Of a DNA stretch of 9,916 bases, positions 1-6,295 are shown one piece after another (positions within the stretch are counted from its first letter, which is position 1; each line of letters opens with the position of its first letter). The notes under the pieces are model-generated. The model was given only the letters and a program-made list of their open reading frames with translations. It did not search any database and was not told where the DNA came from. Position numbers and translations under genes: made by a program. This DNA comes from Anaerotignum sp. Lineage in GTDB: Bacteria; Bacillota; Clostridia; Lachnospirales; Anaerotignaceae. Location: positions 1-9,916 of the forward strand of contig JAFRZQ010000039.1 in assembly GCA_017442465.1 (NCBI GenBank), written 5' to 3'.

Positions 1-2381
1 ATGTTTTTGTCGATGTAGTCAGCCAGGATCTTACCAGCATCGTCACGGGACAGACCGAATGTCATCTGTGTCAGGTCGTTTGTACCGAAGGAGAAGAATT
101 CAGCTTCTGTAGCGATTTCATCAGCTGTCAGAGCAGCTCTGGGGATTTCGATCATTGTACCAACCAGATATTCCAGTTTTCTGCCTTTTGCTTCGAATAC
201 TTTTTCAACTGCTTCTACTACGATATTCTTAACGAATTTCAGTTCTTTGATTTCACCGATCAGAGGGATCATGATTTCGGGAACGATGTTGATGCCTTCT
301 TCTTCGGATACTTCAACAGCAGCTTCCATGATTGCTTTTGCCTGCATTCTTGCGATTTCAGGATAGCTTACAGCCAGACGGCAGCCACGGTGACCCATCA
401 TAGGGTTCAGTTCGTGCAGACCTCTTGCTTTGATCTTCAGTTCTTCTACTGTTTTGCCTGTCATTTCAGCCAGCTGAGCGAATTCTTCATCTGTGTTAGG
501 CATGAATTCATGCAGAGGAGGATCCAGCAGACGGATTGTAACAGGTCTTTCTTTCATTGCTCTGTAGATGCCTTTGAAGTCTTCTTTCTGGAAAGGTTCG
601 ATACCAGCCAGAGCCGCTTCTCTTTCTTCTACTGTATCAGACATGATCATCTTTCTGAATTTCATGATTCTGTCAGCTTCGAAGAACATATGCTCTGTTC
701 TTGTCAGACCGATACCTTCTGCGCCGAAGTCGATCGCAACCTGAGCGTCGTGAGGTGTATCAGCGTTTGTTCTTACTTTCAGGCTTCTCTTAGCATCTGC
801 CCATTTCATGAATGTTTCGAAGTTGCCTGTGATTTCAGCTTCTACTGTAGCAATGTCTTCGCCGTAGATGTTACCTGTGGAACCATCCAGGGAGATATAG
901 TCGCCTTCTTTGAATGTCTGACCACCCAGTGTGAATGTTTTTGCTTCTTCATTCATTTTGATTTCTTCACAACCGGATACGCAGCATGTACCCATACCAC
1001 GAGCTACTACTGCAGCGTGAGATGTCATACCACCACGTACTGTCAGGATACCCTGAGATGCAGCCATACCTTCGATATCTTCGGGGGATGTTTCCAGACG
1101 AACCAGAATTACTCTGTCGCCTGCTTCTGCAGCTGCTTTTGCTTCTTCTGCTGTGAAGTATACTTTACCAGCAGCAGCACCGGGAGATGCGGGCAGACCT
1201 TTGCCGATTGCTTTTGCAGCTTTCAGCGCAGCCTGGTCGAATGCAGGGTGCAGCAGCTGATCCAGCTGTTTGGGTTCTACTCTCATCAGAGCTTCGTCTG
1301 TTGTGATCAGGCCTTCTTCTACCATTTCAACAGCGATTCTCAGAGCAGCGTTAGCTGTTCTCTTACCATTTCTTGTCTGCAGGAAGAACAGTTTACCTTC
1401 TTCGATAGTAAATTCCATATCCTGCATATCTTTATAGTGGTTTTCCAGTTTGTTAGCGATTTCCATGAACTGGCCATATACGTTAGGCATATCTTCTGCC
1501 AGTTTTGCGATGGGGTTAGGTGTACGAACGCCGGCTACAACGTCTTCGCCCTGTGCGTTAACCAGGTATTCACCCAGCATTGCTTTTTCACCTGTTGCAG
1601 CGTTTCTTGTGAACGCTACGCCAGTACCGGATGTGTCACCCATGTTACCGAATACCATCATCTGAACGTTAACTGCTGTACCCCAGCTGTAAGGGATGTC
1701 GTTCATTCTTCTGTAAACGAATGCACGAGGGTTATCCCAGCTGCGGAATACTGCCATAGCTGCTTCCAGCAGCTGTTCTTTAGGATCCTGAGGGAATTCT
1801 TTGCCCTGGTCATCCAGATAGATCTGTTTGAAGATTGCTGTTACTTTTTTCAGGTCTTCTGCTGTCAGATCTGTGTCGTATTTCGCACCAACTTCTTCTT
1901 TGTATTCGTCCAGTCTTCTTTCGAATTTGGATTTGGATACACCGATTACTACGTCTGCGAACATCATGATAAATCTTCTGTAAGAGTCGTAAGCGAATCT
2001 GGGGTTGTCTGTTTTCTTAGCCAGACCTTCAACGGAAATGTCATTCAGACCCAGGTTCAGAACTGTATCCATCATACCGGGCATGGATGCTCTTGCACCG
2101 GAACGTACGGATACCAGCAGGGGATTTTCGGGATCGCCCAGTTTTTTGCCAGCCAGTTCTTCCAGTTTGCCCAGAGCTACTTCGATCTGTTCGATCATTT
2201 CATCTGTCAGTTTTTTGCCGCCTTCGTTATATTCTGTACAAGCTTCTGTAGAAATTGTGAAGCCGTGAGGAACGGGCAGGCCCAGGTTTGTCATTTCAGC
2301 CAGGTTTGCACCTTTACCGCCAAGCAGGTTTTTCATGGAAGCGTTACCTTCGCTGAACATATAAACGTATTTCTTGCTCAT
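1..2381 (-). CDS. ppdK: Pyruvate, phosphate dikinase (C-terminus beyond window)
   Basis: PPDK interconverts pyruvate + ATP + Pi and PEP + AMP + PPi in the cytoplasm; in anaerobic Clostridia it often works in PPi-linked glycolysis. The visible 793 residues cover the N-terminal nucleotide-binding domain (SVRSGARASMPG at 91-102), the swivelling phosphohistidine domain (GGMTSHAAVV, catalytic His455 preceded by Thr453), and most of the C-terminal PEP/pyruvate barrel (R561 in GLTRTEH, R617 in TIRLLDPP, N768-D769 in FGTNDL). These numbers coincide with those I recall for the 874-residue Clostridium symbiosum enzyme, so the alignment is essentially gap-free. About 80 residues, including the expected catalytic Cys near 831, lie left of the window. 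The ATG at 2381 is set by an AGGAGG site at 2391-2396, nine bases upstream. The gene has its own promoter and follows the hppA terminator. Codon use is strongly biased, as in highly expressed genes. The identification is secure. Confidence 0.98.
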   Translation of the reverse strand, partial: MSKKYVYMFSEGNASMKNLLGGKGANLAEMTNLGLPVPHGFTISTEACTEYNEGGKKLTDEMIEQIEVALGKLEELAGKKLGDPENPLLVSVRSGARASMPGMMDTVLNLGLNDISVEGLAKKTDNPRFAYDSYRRFIMMFADVVIGVSKSKFERRLDEYKEEVGAKYDTDLTAEDLKKVTAIFKQIYLDDQGKEFPQDPKEQLLEAAMAVFRSWDNPRAFVYRRMNDIPYSWGTAVNVQMMVFGNMGDTSGTGVAFTRNAATGEKAMLGEYLVNAQGEDVVAGVRTPNPIAKLAEDMPNVYGQFMEIANKLENHYKDMQDMEFTIEEGKLFFLQTRNGKRTANAALRIAVEMVEEGLITTDEALMRVEPKQLDQLLHPAFDQAALKAAKAIGKGLPASPGAAAGKVYFTAEEAKAAAEAGDRVILVRLETSPEDIEGMAASQGILTVRGGMTSHAAVVARGMGTCCVSGCEEIKMNEEAKTFTLGGQTFKEGDYISLDGSTGNIYGEDIATVEAEITGNFETFMKWADAKRSLKVRTNADTPHDAQVAIDFGAEGIGLTRTEHMFFEADRIMKFRKMIMSDTVEEREAALAGIEPFQKEDFKGIYRAMKERPVTIRLLDPPLHEFMPNTDEEFAQLAEMTGKTVEELKIKARGLHELNPMMGHRGCRLAVSYPEIARMQAKAIMEAAVEVSEEEGINIVPEIMIPLIGEIKELKFVKNIVVEAVEKVFEAKGRKLEYLVGTMIEIPRAALTADEIATEAEFFSFGTNDLTQMTFGLSRDDAGKILADYIDKN

Positions 2382-2482
2382 GTTACATTACCTCCTGTAA
2401 ACATTTTGGATGTAAAATCGTCTTTGTGTTTGTACTTCATAAATCAACTTAATACACCGATCACAAAAACATTCCGCTAAAA

Positions 2483-2511
2483 ATTATACCATCTTTGTCA
2501 AAAAACCACAA
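2483..2511 (-). promoter_or_regulatory. ppdK promoter (sigma-A type, extended -10)
   Basis: On the minus strand there is a -35 TTGTGG (2506-2511), a 17-base spacer and a perfect -10 TATAAT (2483-2488), preceded by TGG as an extended -10. Transcription should start near 2476, giving a leader of about 95 nt. The weak -35 is offset by the extended -10. Confidence 0.75.
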
Positions 2512-2567
2512 CATCTCCAATTCCTTCTCGTCGCTTTTTACATTTGCGTCGGTGGGACATTTTCCGC

Positions 2568-2628
2568 TTTGCCAAATCCGCAGAATATTTTCCCATCAGG
2601 AAACAAAAAACTAGGTGTTTTTGCCAAA
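2568..2628. repeat. Two TTTGCCAAA direct repeats upstream of ppdK
   Basis: Identical nonamers TTTGCCAAA lie at 2568-2576 and 2620-2628, 52 bases apart, in the ppdK upstream region. Each is a near-palindrome and each is followed within a few bases by CCG. They may be regulatory sites or chance repeats in AT-rich DNA. Confidence 0.3.
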
Positions 2629-2761
2629 GATTTCCGTATGTATTTTTTAGTGGGTCAGCAAAGTGCCAAGTGGGACATATGCGACCCACAAGAAACCACT
2701 TTCTTCTTCTGTAACAGGAAAGAATAATCTCCCCTATATTAAGAATACCTTATCTCCCATC

Positions 2762-2790
2762 ATTATACAAGTATTTCTTTTTATCCTCAG
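2762..2790 (-). promoter_or_regulatory. Possible second, upstream ppdK promoter (weak)
   Basis: A perfect TATAAT (2762-2767, minus strand) lies just downstream of the hppA terminator. The hexamer 17 bases upstream (CTGAGG) is a poor -35. If active, it would give a ppdK leader of roughly 375 nt that includes the whole heptamer cluster. The region is AT-rich, so a chance TATAAT is quite possible. Confidence 0.3.
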
Positions 2791-2811
2791 GACACCTTTC
2801 GTCCCACACAC

Positions 2812-2843
2812 AAAAAAAGGCAAACTCTTTCGAGTTTGCCTTT
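2812..2843 (-). terminator. Intrinsic terminator of hppA
   Basis: On the minus strand, a 12-bp stem (AAAGGCAAACTC / GAGTTTGCCTTT, arms 2832-2843 and 2816-2827) closes a GAAA tetraloop. The arm runs into a T tract ending near 2812. It begins about 24 bases after the hppA stop codon and separates hppA from ppdK. Confidence 0.92.
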
Positions 2844-2866
2844 GATTTCATTTGATGAAGTATCGA

Positions 2867-4846
2867 TTACAGGATACCGCCAACTGCCAGGAACAGAGGA
2901 GCGAATACCAGAGATACAACTGTCATCAGTTTCAGCAGGATGTTGATGGAAGGACCGGAAGTATCTTTGAAGGGGTCACCAACTGTGTCACCGATAACTG
3001 CAGCTGCGTGCGCATCGGAACCTTTACCGCCGTGGTGGCCTTCTTCGATGTATTTCTTCGCGTTATCCCATGCACCACCAGCGTTGGACATGAAGATCGC
3101 CATCATAACACCGGATGCCAGGGAACCAGCCAGCAGACCGCCCAGAGCGGATGTGCCCAGCAGCAGACCAACAGCGATAGGAGCTGCAACTGCCATGATA
3201 CCGGGTACCAGCATTTCTTTCAGAGCTGCTGTTGTGGAGATTTCTACACATTTTTTGTAGTCAGGTTTGCCTGTACCTTCCATGATGCCAGGGATTGTAC
3301 GGAACTGACGTCTAACTTCTTCGATCATTTCGAAAGCTGCTTTACCTACAGACTGCATTGTAAATGCGGAGAACAGGAAAGGCAGCATACCGCCAACCAA
3401 CAGACCAATGATTACCTTAGGATCCAGCAGGTCGATTACGGACAGTTTTACTGCTTCAGCGTAGGATACGAACAGAGCCAGAGCTGTCAGAGCAGCGGAA
3501 CCGATCGCAAAACCTTTACCCATAGCAGCTGTTGTGTTACCAACTGCGTCCAGTTTGTCTGTGATTTCTCTTACGGAGTGATCCAGACCGGACATTTCTG
3601 CGATACCACCAGCGTTATCCGCTACAGGACCGTAAGCGTCAACGGCTACTGTGATACCTGCTGTTGCCAGCATACCTACTGCGGACAGAGCAATACCATA
3701 CAGACCGCATACTGTGTAAGCGATGTAGATACCAACTACGATCAGCAGGATTGTGATAGCTGTGGATTCCATACCAACAGCCAGACCGGAGATGATTGTT
3801 GTAGCAGGGCCAGTTTCGGACTGGTCTGCGATTTTCTTAACGGATTTGTAGTCACCGGATGTGTACATTTCTGTTACAACACCGATGATCTGACCAACTA
3901 CCAGACCAGCGATAACTGCGATAGCTGCTTTGAAGTCACCAAACAGTTTCATGGACAGTGCTACGGAGCAGATTGCTACCAGTACAGCAGCTGTGTAGGA
4001 ACCTGTTTTCAGAGCTTTGTGAGGGTTTGCTTTTTCGTCGCCTTTAACGAAGAATGTACCGATGATCGCAGAGATGATACCTGCGCCGGACAGCAGCAGA
4101 GGGAACAGAGCGCCTTCTGCAGAGAAATAGATCAGACCCAGTGTGATTGCGGAGATGATGGAACCAACATAGGATTCGAACAGGTCAGCACCCATACCAG
4201 CAACGTCACCTACGTTATCGCCTACGTTGTCGGCAATAACAGCGGGGTTACGAGGGTCATCTTCAGGGATACCAGCTTCTACTTTACCTACCAGGTCAGC
4301 ACCAACGTCGGCTGCTTTTGTGTAGATACCGCCGCCAACACGACCGAACAGCGCGATGGAGGAAGCACCCAGAGAGAAACCGAACAGGATGTCAGCATTG
4401 CCTGTGAATGCATAGATTGCGCCTACGCCCAACAGACCCAGACCAACTACGCACATACCCATAACTGCACCGCCGGAGAATGCGATAGACAGGGCTTTGT
4501 TCATACCGCTTGTTCTAGCTGCGTTTGCAGTTCTAACGTTTGCATTTGTTGCTACTTTCATACCAAAGAAACCTGCCAGTGTGGAGAAGATCGCACCAAC
4601 TACGAAGCAGATTGCTGTAGGCCAGTTTACACCGAAACCGATCGCTACGAACAGAACCGCTGCAAAGATTACCAGAATTTTGTATTCTGCTCTCAGGAAA
4701 GCGTTTGCACCTTCTCTGATGGAACCAGCGATTTCTTTCATTCTGTCTGTACCTTCATCCATAGCATTTACTTTGCCTGCCAGAACGAAAGCAAACAGCA
4801 GCGCCACGATACCCAGAACAGGCGCCAGATAAACTAAACTTGTCAT
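2867..4846 (-). CDS. hppA: K+-dependent membrane pyrophosphatase, likely Na+-pumping
   Basis: This 659-residue polytopic protein hydrolyses PPi in the cytoplasm and uses the energy to export Na+ and/or H+. The PPi/Mg2+ site is visible at residues 171-214 (GGGIYTKAADVGADLVGKVE, then EDDPRNPAVIADNVGDNVGD). GNTTAAMG at 436-443 has Ala and Gly where K+-independent enzymes have Lys and usually Thr/Ala, so the enzyme should need K+. E224 in DLFESY is at the position typical of Na+-transporting members; in plant H+ pumps the glutamate is shifted by about a helical turn. A dual Na+/H+ activity cannot be excluded. Length is normal for the prokaryotic family. The ATG at 4846 follows a G-rich site (AGGGGG) about ten bases upstream. 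The gene is monocistronic by its own promoter and terminator. It removes PPi that ppdK and biosynthesis generate. Codon bias suggests high expression. Confidence 0.97.
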   Translation of the reverse strand: MTSLVYLAPVLGIVALLFAFVLAGKVNAMDEGTDRMKEIAGSIREGANAFLRAEYKILVIFAAVLFVAIGFGVNWPTAICFVVGAIFSTLAGFFGMKVATNANVRTANAARTSGMNKALSIAFSGGAVMGMCVVGLGLLGVGAIYAFTGNADILFGFSLGASSIALFGRVGGGIYTKAADVGADLVGKVEAGIPEDDPRNPAVIADNVGDNVGDVAGMGADLFESYVGSIISAITLGLIYFSAEGALFPLLLSGAGIISAIIGTFFVKGDEKANPHKALKTGSYTAAVLVAICSVALSMKLFGDFKAAIAVIAGLVVGQIIGVVTEMYTSGDYKSVKKIADQSETGPATTIISGLAVGMESTAITILLIVVGIYIAYTVCGLYGIALSAVGMLATAGITVAVDAYGPVADNAGGIAEMSGLDHSVREITDKLDAVGNTTAAMGKGFAIGSAALTALALFVSYAEAVKLSVIDLLDPKVIIGLLVGGMLPFLFSAFTMQSVGKAAFEMIEEVRRQFRTIPGIMEGTGKPDYKKCVEISTTAALKEMLVPGIMAVAAPIAVGLLLGTSALGGLLAGSLASGVMMAIFMSNAGGAWDNAKKYIEEGHHGGKGSDAHAAAVIGDTVGDPFKDTSGPSINILLKLMTVVSLVFAPLFLAVGGIL

Positions 4847-4952
4847 AATAATAATCCCCCTGTTTCTTAATAAATAGTGGATAATGATAATAACGTGGAA
4901 TATGCAAACCTTCCTCGTCGAAGGTTCCTTCCTCCACAGAACAGCGTCTGCC

Positions 4953-4989
4953 TTTTTTCACGAATGCCCCGAGGGGCGTCATGAAAAAA
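4953..4989 (-). other. Strong hairpin in hppA leader
   Basis: On the minus strand the arms TTTTTTCA and TGAAAAAA (4982-4989 and 4953-4960) enclose an internal loop and an inner GCCCC/GGGGC stem (4966-4977) with a two-base gap. The U tract is on the 5' side and the A tract on the 3' side, the reverse of an intrinsic terminator, so it is not one for hppA. It could stabilise the leader, mask a site or bind a protein. I recognise no known riboswitch. Confidence 0.5.
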
Positions 4990-5096
4990 ACAAATACACT
5001 GCCAACAACCTTCCGTGCGTAAAGCCCTGTTCTTTTTCTGCACAACGGTGCGGCGTGTATCTTTCCAACGTCTCCCTGTGGACCAAGTCATATTCT

Positions 5097-5103
5097 GTCC
5101 CAC
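5097..5103 (-). promoter_or_regulatory. GTGGGAC heptamer at hppA transcription start
   Basis: GTGGGAC on the minus strand covers about -1 to +6 of the predicted hppA transcript. It matches the heptamers clustered upstream of ppdK. A protein bound here would block transcription initiation. The link is by motif only. Confidence 0.4.
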
Positions 5104-5108
5104 TGAAT

Positions 5109-5138
5109 AGTATAAACGATTGTATACATAAAAATCAA
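5109..5138 (-). promoter_or_regulatory. hppA promoter (sigma-A type)
   Basis: On the minus strand there is a -35 TTGATT (5133-5138), an 18-base spacer and a -10 TATACT (5109-5114). The predicted start is near 5102, about 256 nt before the hppA ATG. Confidence 0.7.
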
Positions 5139-5142
5139 GCCC

Positions 5143-5214
5143 TCATGTATACGCAGATATACTAAATTTCCGCATAAATTTTGTAATTTTTGAACAATTT
5201 TTCATGTATCCGCA
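5143..5214. repeat. TCATGTATMCGCA direct repeats upstream of hppA promoter
   Basis: TCATGTATACGCA at 5143-5155 and TCATGTATCCGCA at 5202-5214 match at 12 of 13 positions and are 59 bases apart, in the same orientation, just upstream of the hppA -35. A related palindrome TGTATACA (5121-5128) lies in the promoter spacer. They are candidate activator or repressor sites. Confidence 0.4.
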
Positions 5215-5224
5215 AAGATAACGT

Positions 5225-5255
5225 AAAAAACCCCTTCCTTTTATATAGGAAGGGG
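5225..5255 (-). terminator. Intrinsic terminator of the AEC permease gene
   Basis: On the minus strand, CCCCTTCCT and AGGAAGGGG (arms 5247-5255 and 5231-5239) form a perfect 9-bp stem with a 7-base loop, followed by six T residues (5225-5230). It starts nine bases after the stop codon of the permease. Confidence 0.93.
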
Positions 5256-5264
5256 TCGATCTCA

Positions 5265-6191
5265 TCAACACAGGAACTGAGCGATCAATGGCAATGTTAC
5301 TACAGAAAAAATCGTGGAAACAAAGGTATACTGAGATGCTCTTTTTTCATCAGCACCATACTGATCCGCAAAGGAAGGCAGGGCTGCTGCCGCAGGTGTT
5401 GCCATCAGCACCACCAGCACACTTAACGCCATACCGCTCATGAAGGTATGGCAGATGGCTTTTGTAATGATCGGCATAACGATCAGGGTAAAGAAGCTGA
5501 AGATATATACCACTTTGTCCTTAAAGATTTCTTTTACATTTGCCGCCGCCAGCAGAGAACCGATATAGATCATGGACAGACAAACCGTTGTATTTGCGGA
5601 ATACTGCATCACATCATACACAGGCTGAGGCAGATGGATCTCATTTACAAAACAGAACACACCAACCACTGCAGAAATGCAGATCAGACTGGTGCAGATC
5701 TCCTTCGCCATGGTTTTCAGATTCTTTTTCTGGTCACTGCCCATTGCAAACAGCACGGAGCAGACCGTAAACAGGAATACGTTGCATGTGAACATAACTG
5801 CCACACAGAAGATCAGCCCTTCTGCCCCATACATAGCCAAAATCAGAGGCTGGCCCATAAAAATAACGTTGCTGTAAACGCCGCCGCCGCTGAAAAGTCC
5901 CAGATCTGCAGGCTTCATCTTCATAAATTTGCCCACGATGAAAAACATCAGAGCACCAACGCAGCACATACCGTAGGTTGCCAGGCAGGTTACCAGAAAT
6001 CCTCTGAAAATTTCAGGAGAATAGTCTCTCTGCAGAAGAACTACCATGTTACAGGGCACTGCCACTCTGGTCAGAACGATAGATAACCCCTTCGCATTGG
6101 CAATGGACAGGATATTCTTTTTATGTAAGATGACCCCAACGATCATCAGGATGACCATGGTGATCAACTGGTAAATAACAGGAATTGCCAT
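5265..6191 (-). CDS. AEC-family (auxin efflux carrier-like) permease
   Basis: This 308-residue, very hydrophobic inner-membrane protein resembles the AEC transporter family, whose bacterial members move small organic anions such as malate or other carboxylates. Family-like features are the N-terminal stretch with VGVILHKKNIL, the central YSNVIFMGQPL (compare the usual FSNxxFMGxPL), and the C-terminal half with MATPAAAALPSFADQYGAD followed by a last helix, STIFSVVTLPLIAQF. Around eight to ten membrane segments are apparent. The substrate cannot be told from sequence. The start is set by AAAGGAAG upstream of the ATG at 6191. It is transcribed in the same direction as the XRE-PAP2 operon but is separated from it by a terminator, and a promoter lies inside that terminator hairpin. 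Its own terminator follows directly. Family assignment is good, function general. Confidence 0.85.
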   Translation of the reverse strand: MAIPVIYQLITMVILMIVGVILHKKNILSIANAKGLSIVLTRVAVPCNMVVLLQRDYSPEIFRGFLVTCLATYGMCCVGALMFFIVGKFMKMKPADLGLFSGGGVYSNVIFMGQPLILAMYGAEGLIFCVAVMFTCNVFLFTVCSVLFAMGSDQKKNLKTMAKEICTSLICISAVVGVFCFVNEIHLPQPVYDVMQYSANTTVCLSMIYIGSLLAAANVKEIFKDKVVYIFSFFTLIVMPIITKAICHTFMSGMALSVLVVLMATPAAAALPSFADQYGADEKRASQYTFVSTIFSVVTLPLIAQFLC

Positions 6192-6212
6192 TCCAAACTT
6201 CCTTTCTATATC

Positions 6213-6261
6213 AAAAAAGAGTACAAAACTTCCGATTTTTCAATCAGAACCTATTGTACTC
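6213..6261 (-). terminator. Terminator of XRE-PAP2 operon, overlapping the next promoter
   Basis: On the minus strand, the outer arms GAGTACAA/TTGTACTC (6254-6261 and 6219-6226) and the inner arms TTCTGATT/AATCGGAA (6242-6249 and 6230-6237, one G-T pair) close a GAAA tetraloop. Six T residues follow (6213-6218). The T tract ends about 21 bases before the permease ATG, so only the ribosome binding site fits between. The -10 box of a good promoter lies in the 5' arm. Confidence 0.8.
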
Positions 6262-6281
6262 TTGTTTTCCTTCTTTTGCAA
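6253..6281 (-). promoter_or_regulatory. Promoter for AEC permease nested in terminator
   Basis: On the minus strand there is a -35 TTGCAA (6276-6281), a 17-base spacer and a -10 TACAAT (6253-6258). Transcription would start near 6245, within the hairpin, so transcripts from here lack the 5' arm and cannot form the outer terminator stem. The leader would be about 54 nt. Confidence 0.65.
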
Positions 6282-6295
6282 TGCCGGCAGTACAA

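Larger units (their letters stand above)
2552..2807. repeat. Cluster of GTGGG(A/T)C heptamers upstream of ppdK
   Basis: Five copies occur. Reading the plus strand: GTGGGAC at 2552-2558, GTGGGTC at 2650-2656, GTGGGAC at 2670-2676, GACCCAC (inverse) at 2683-2689 and GTCCCAC (inverse) at 2801-2807. The copies at 2650 and 2670 are exactly 20 bases apart. Those at 2670 and 2683 form a 20-base dyad with one mismatch. The copies at 2552 and 2670 share nine bases, GTGGGACAT. A sixth copy lies at the hppA transcription start (5097-5103). They are likely protein-binding sites, but the regulator is unknown. Confidence 0.5.
2382..2866 (-). other. Gene-free regulatory region between hppA and ppdK
   Basis: This 485-base stretch holds no convincing gene. 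In minus-strand order it contains the hppA terminator, a possible weak upstream -10 box (2762-2767), a cluster of GTGGG(A/T)C heptamers, two TTTGCCAAA repeats, the main ppdK promoter and a 95-nt ppdK leader. A 63-codon open frame at 2498-2689 has a GTG start, no ribosome binding site and unfamiliar composition, and it runs into the ppdK -35 region, so I do not call it a gene. Confidence 0.7.
4847..5264 (-). other. hppA promoter region and long untranslated leader
   Basis: This 418-base stretch contains no convincing gene. From right to left it holds the terminator of the AEC permease gene, an AT-rich upstream segment with TCATGTAT(C/A)CGCA repeats, the hppA promoter and a leader of about 256 nt. 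The leader contains a strong hairpin at 4953-4989 and a smaller one formed by AACCTT and AAGGTT. Open frames of 78 to 96 codons cross the leader, but they lack ribosome binding sites and look like chance. Confidence 0.65.

Noticed and set aside
390..2480. 696-codon open frame on the plus strand opposite ppdK
   Set aside because: It is very rich in Cys, Phe, Ser and His, has no ribosome binding site and mirrors ppdK. It arises because ppdK avoids TTA, CTA and TCA codons, a mark of strong codon bias.
2498..2689. 63-codon minus-strand frame with a basic KRKMSHRRKCKKRR stretch, briefly resembling ribosomal protein L32
   Set aside because: GTG start without a ribosome binding site, no zinc-finger or L32 N-terminal pattern, and it runs into the ppdK promoter. 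It is more likely regulatory DNA.
2852..4837. 661-codon open frame on the plus strand opposite hppA
   Set aside because: It shows the same antisense effect: Cys/Gln/Thr-rich, no homology recognised, and it begins inside the hppA terminator side with no ribosome binding site. The minus-strand frame has clear pyrophosphatase motifs.
4953..4989. Hairpin in the hppA leader considered as an attenuator terminator
   Set aside because: Its T and A tracts have reversed polarity for the minus strand, and no T run follows the stem. I kept it only as a leader hairpin.
4755..5103. Open frames of 78 and 96 codons in the hppA leader
   Set aside because: No ribosome binding sites, unusual Arg/Cys-rich composition, and they cross the predicted leader hairpin. 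One overlaps hppA itself in another frame.
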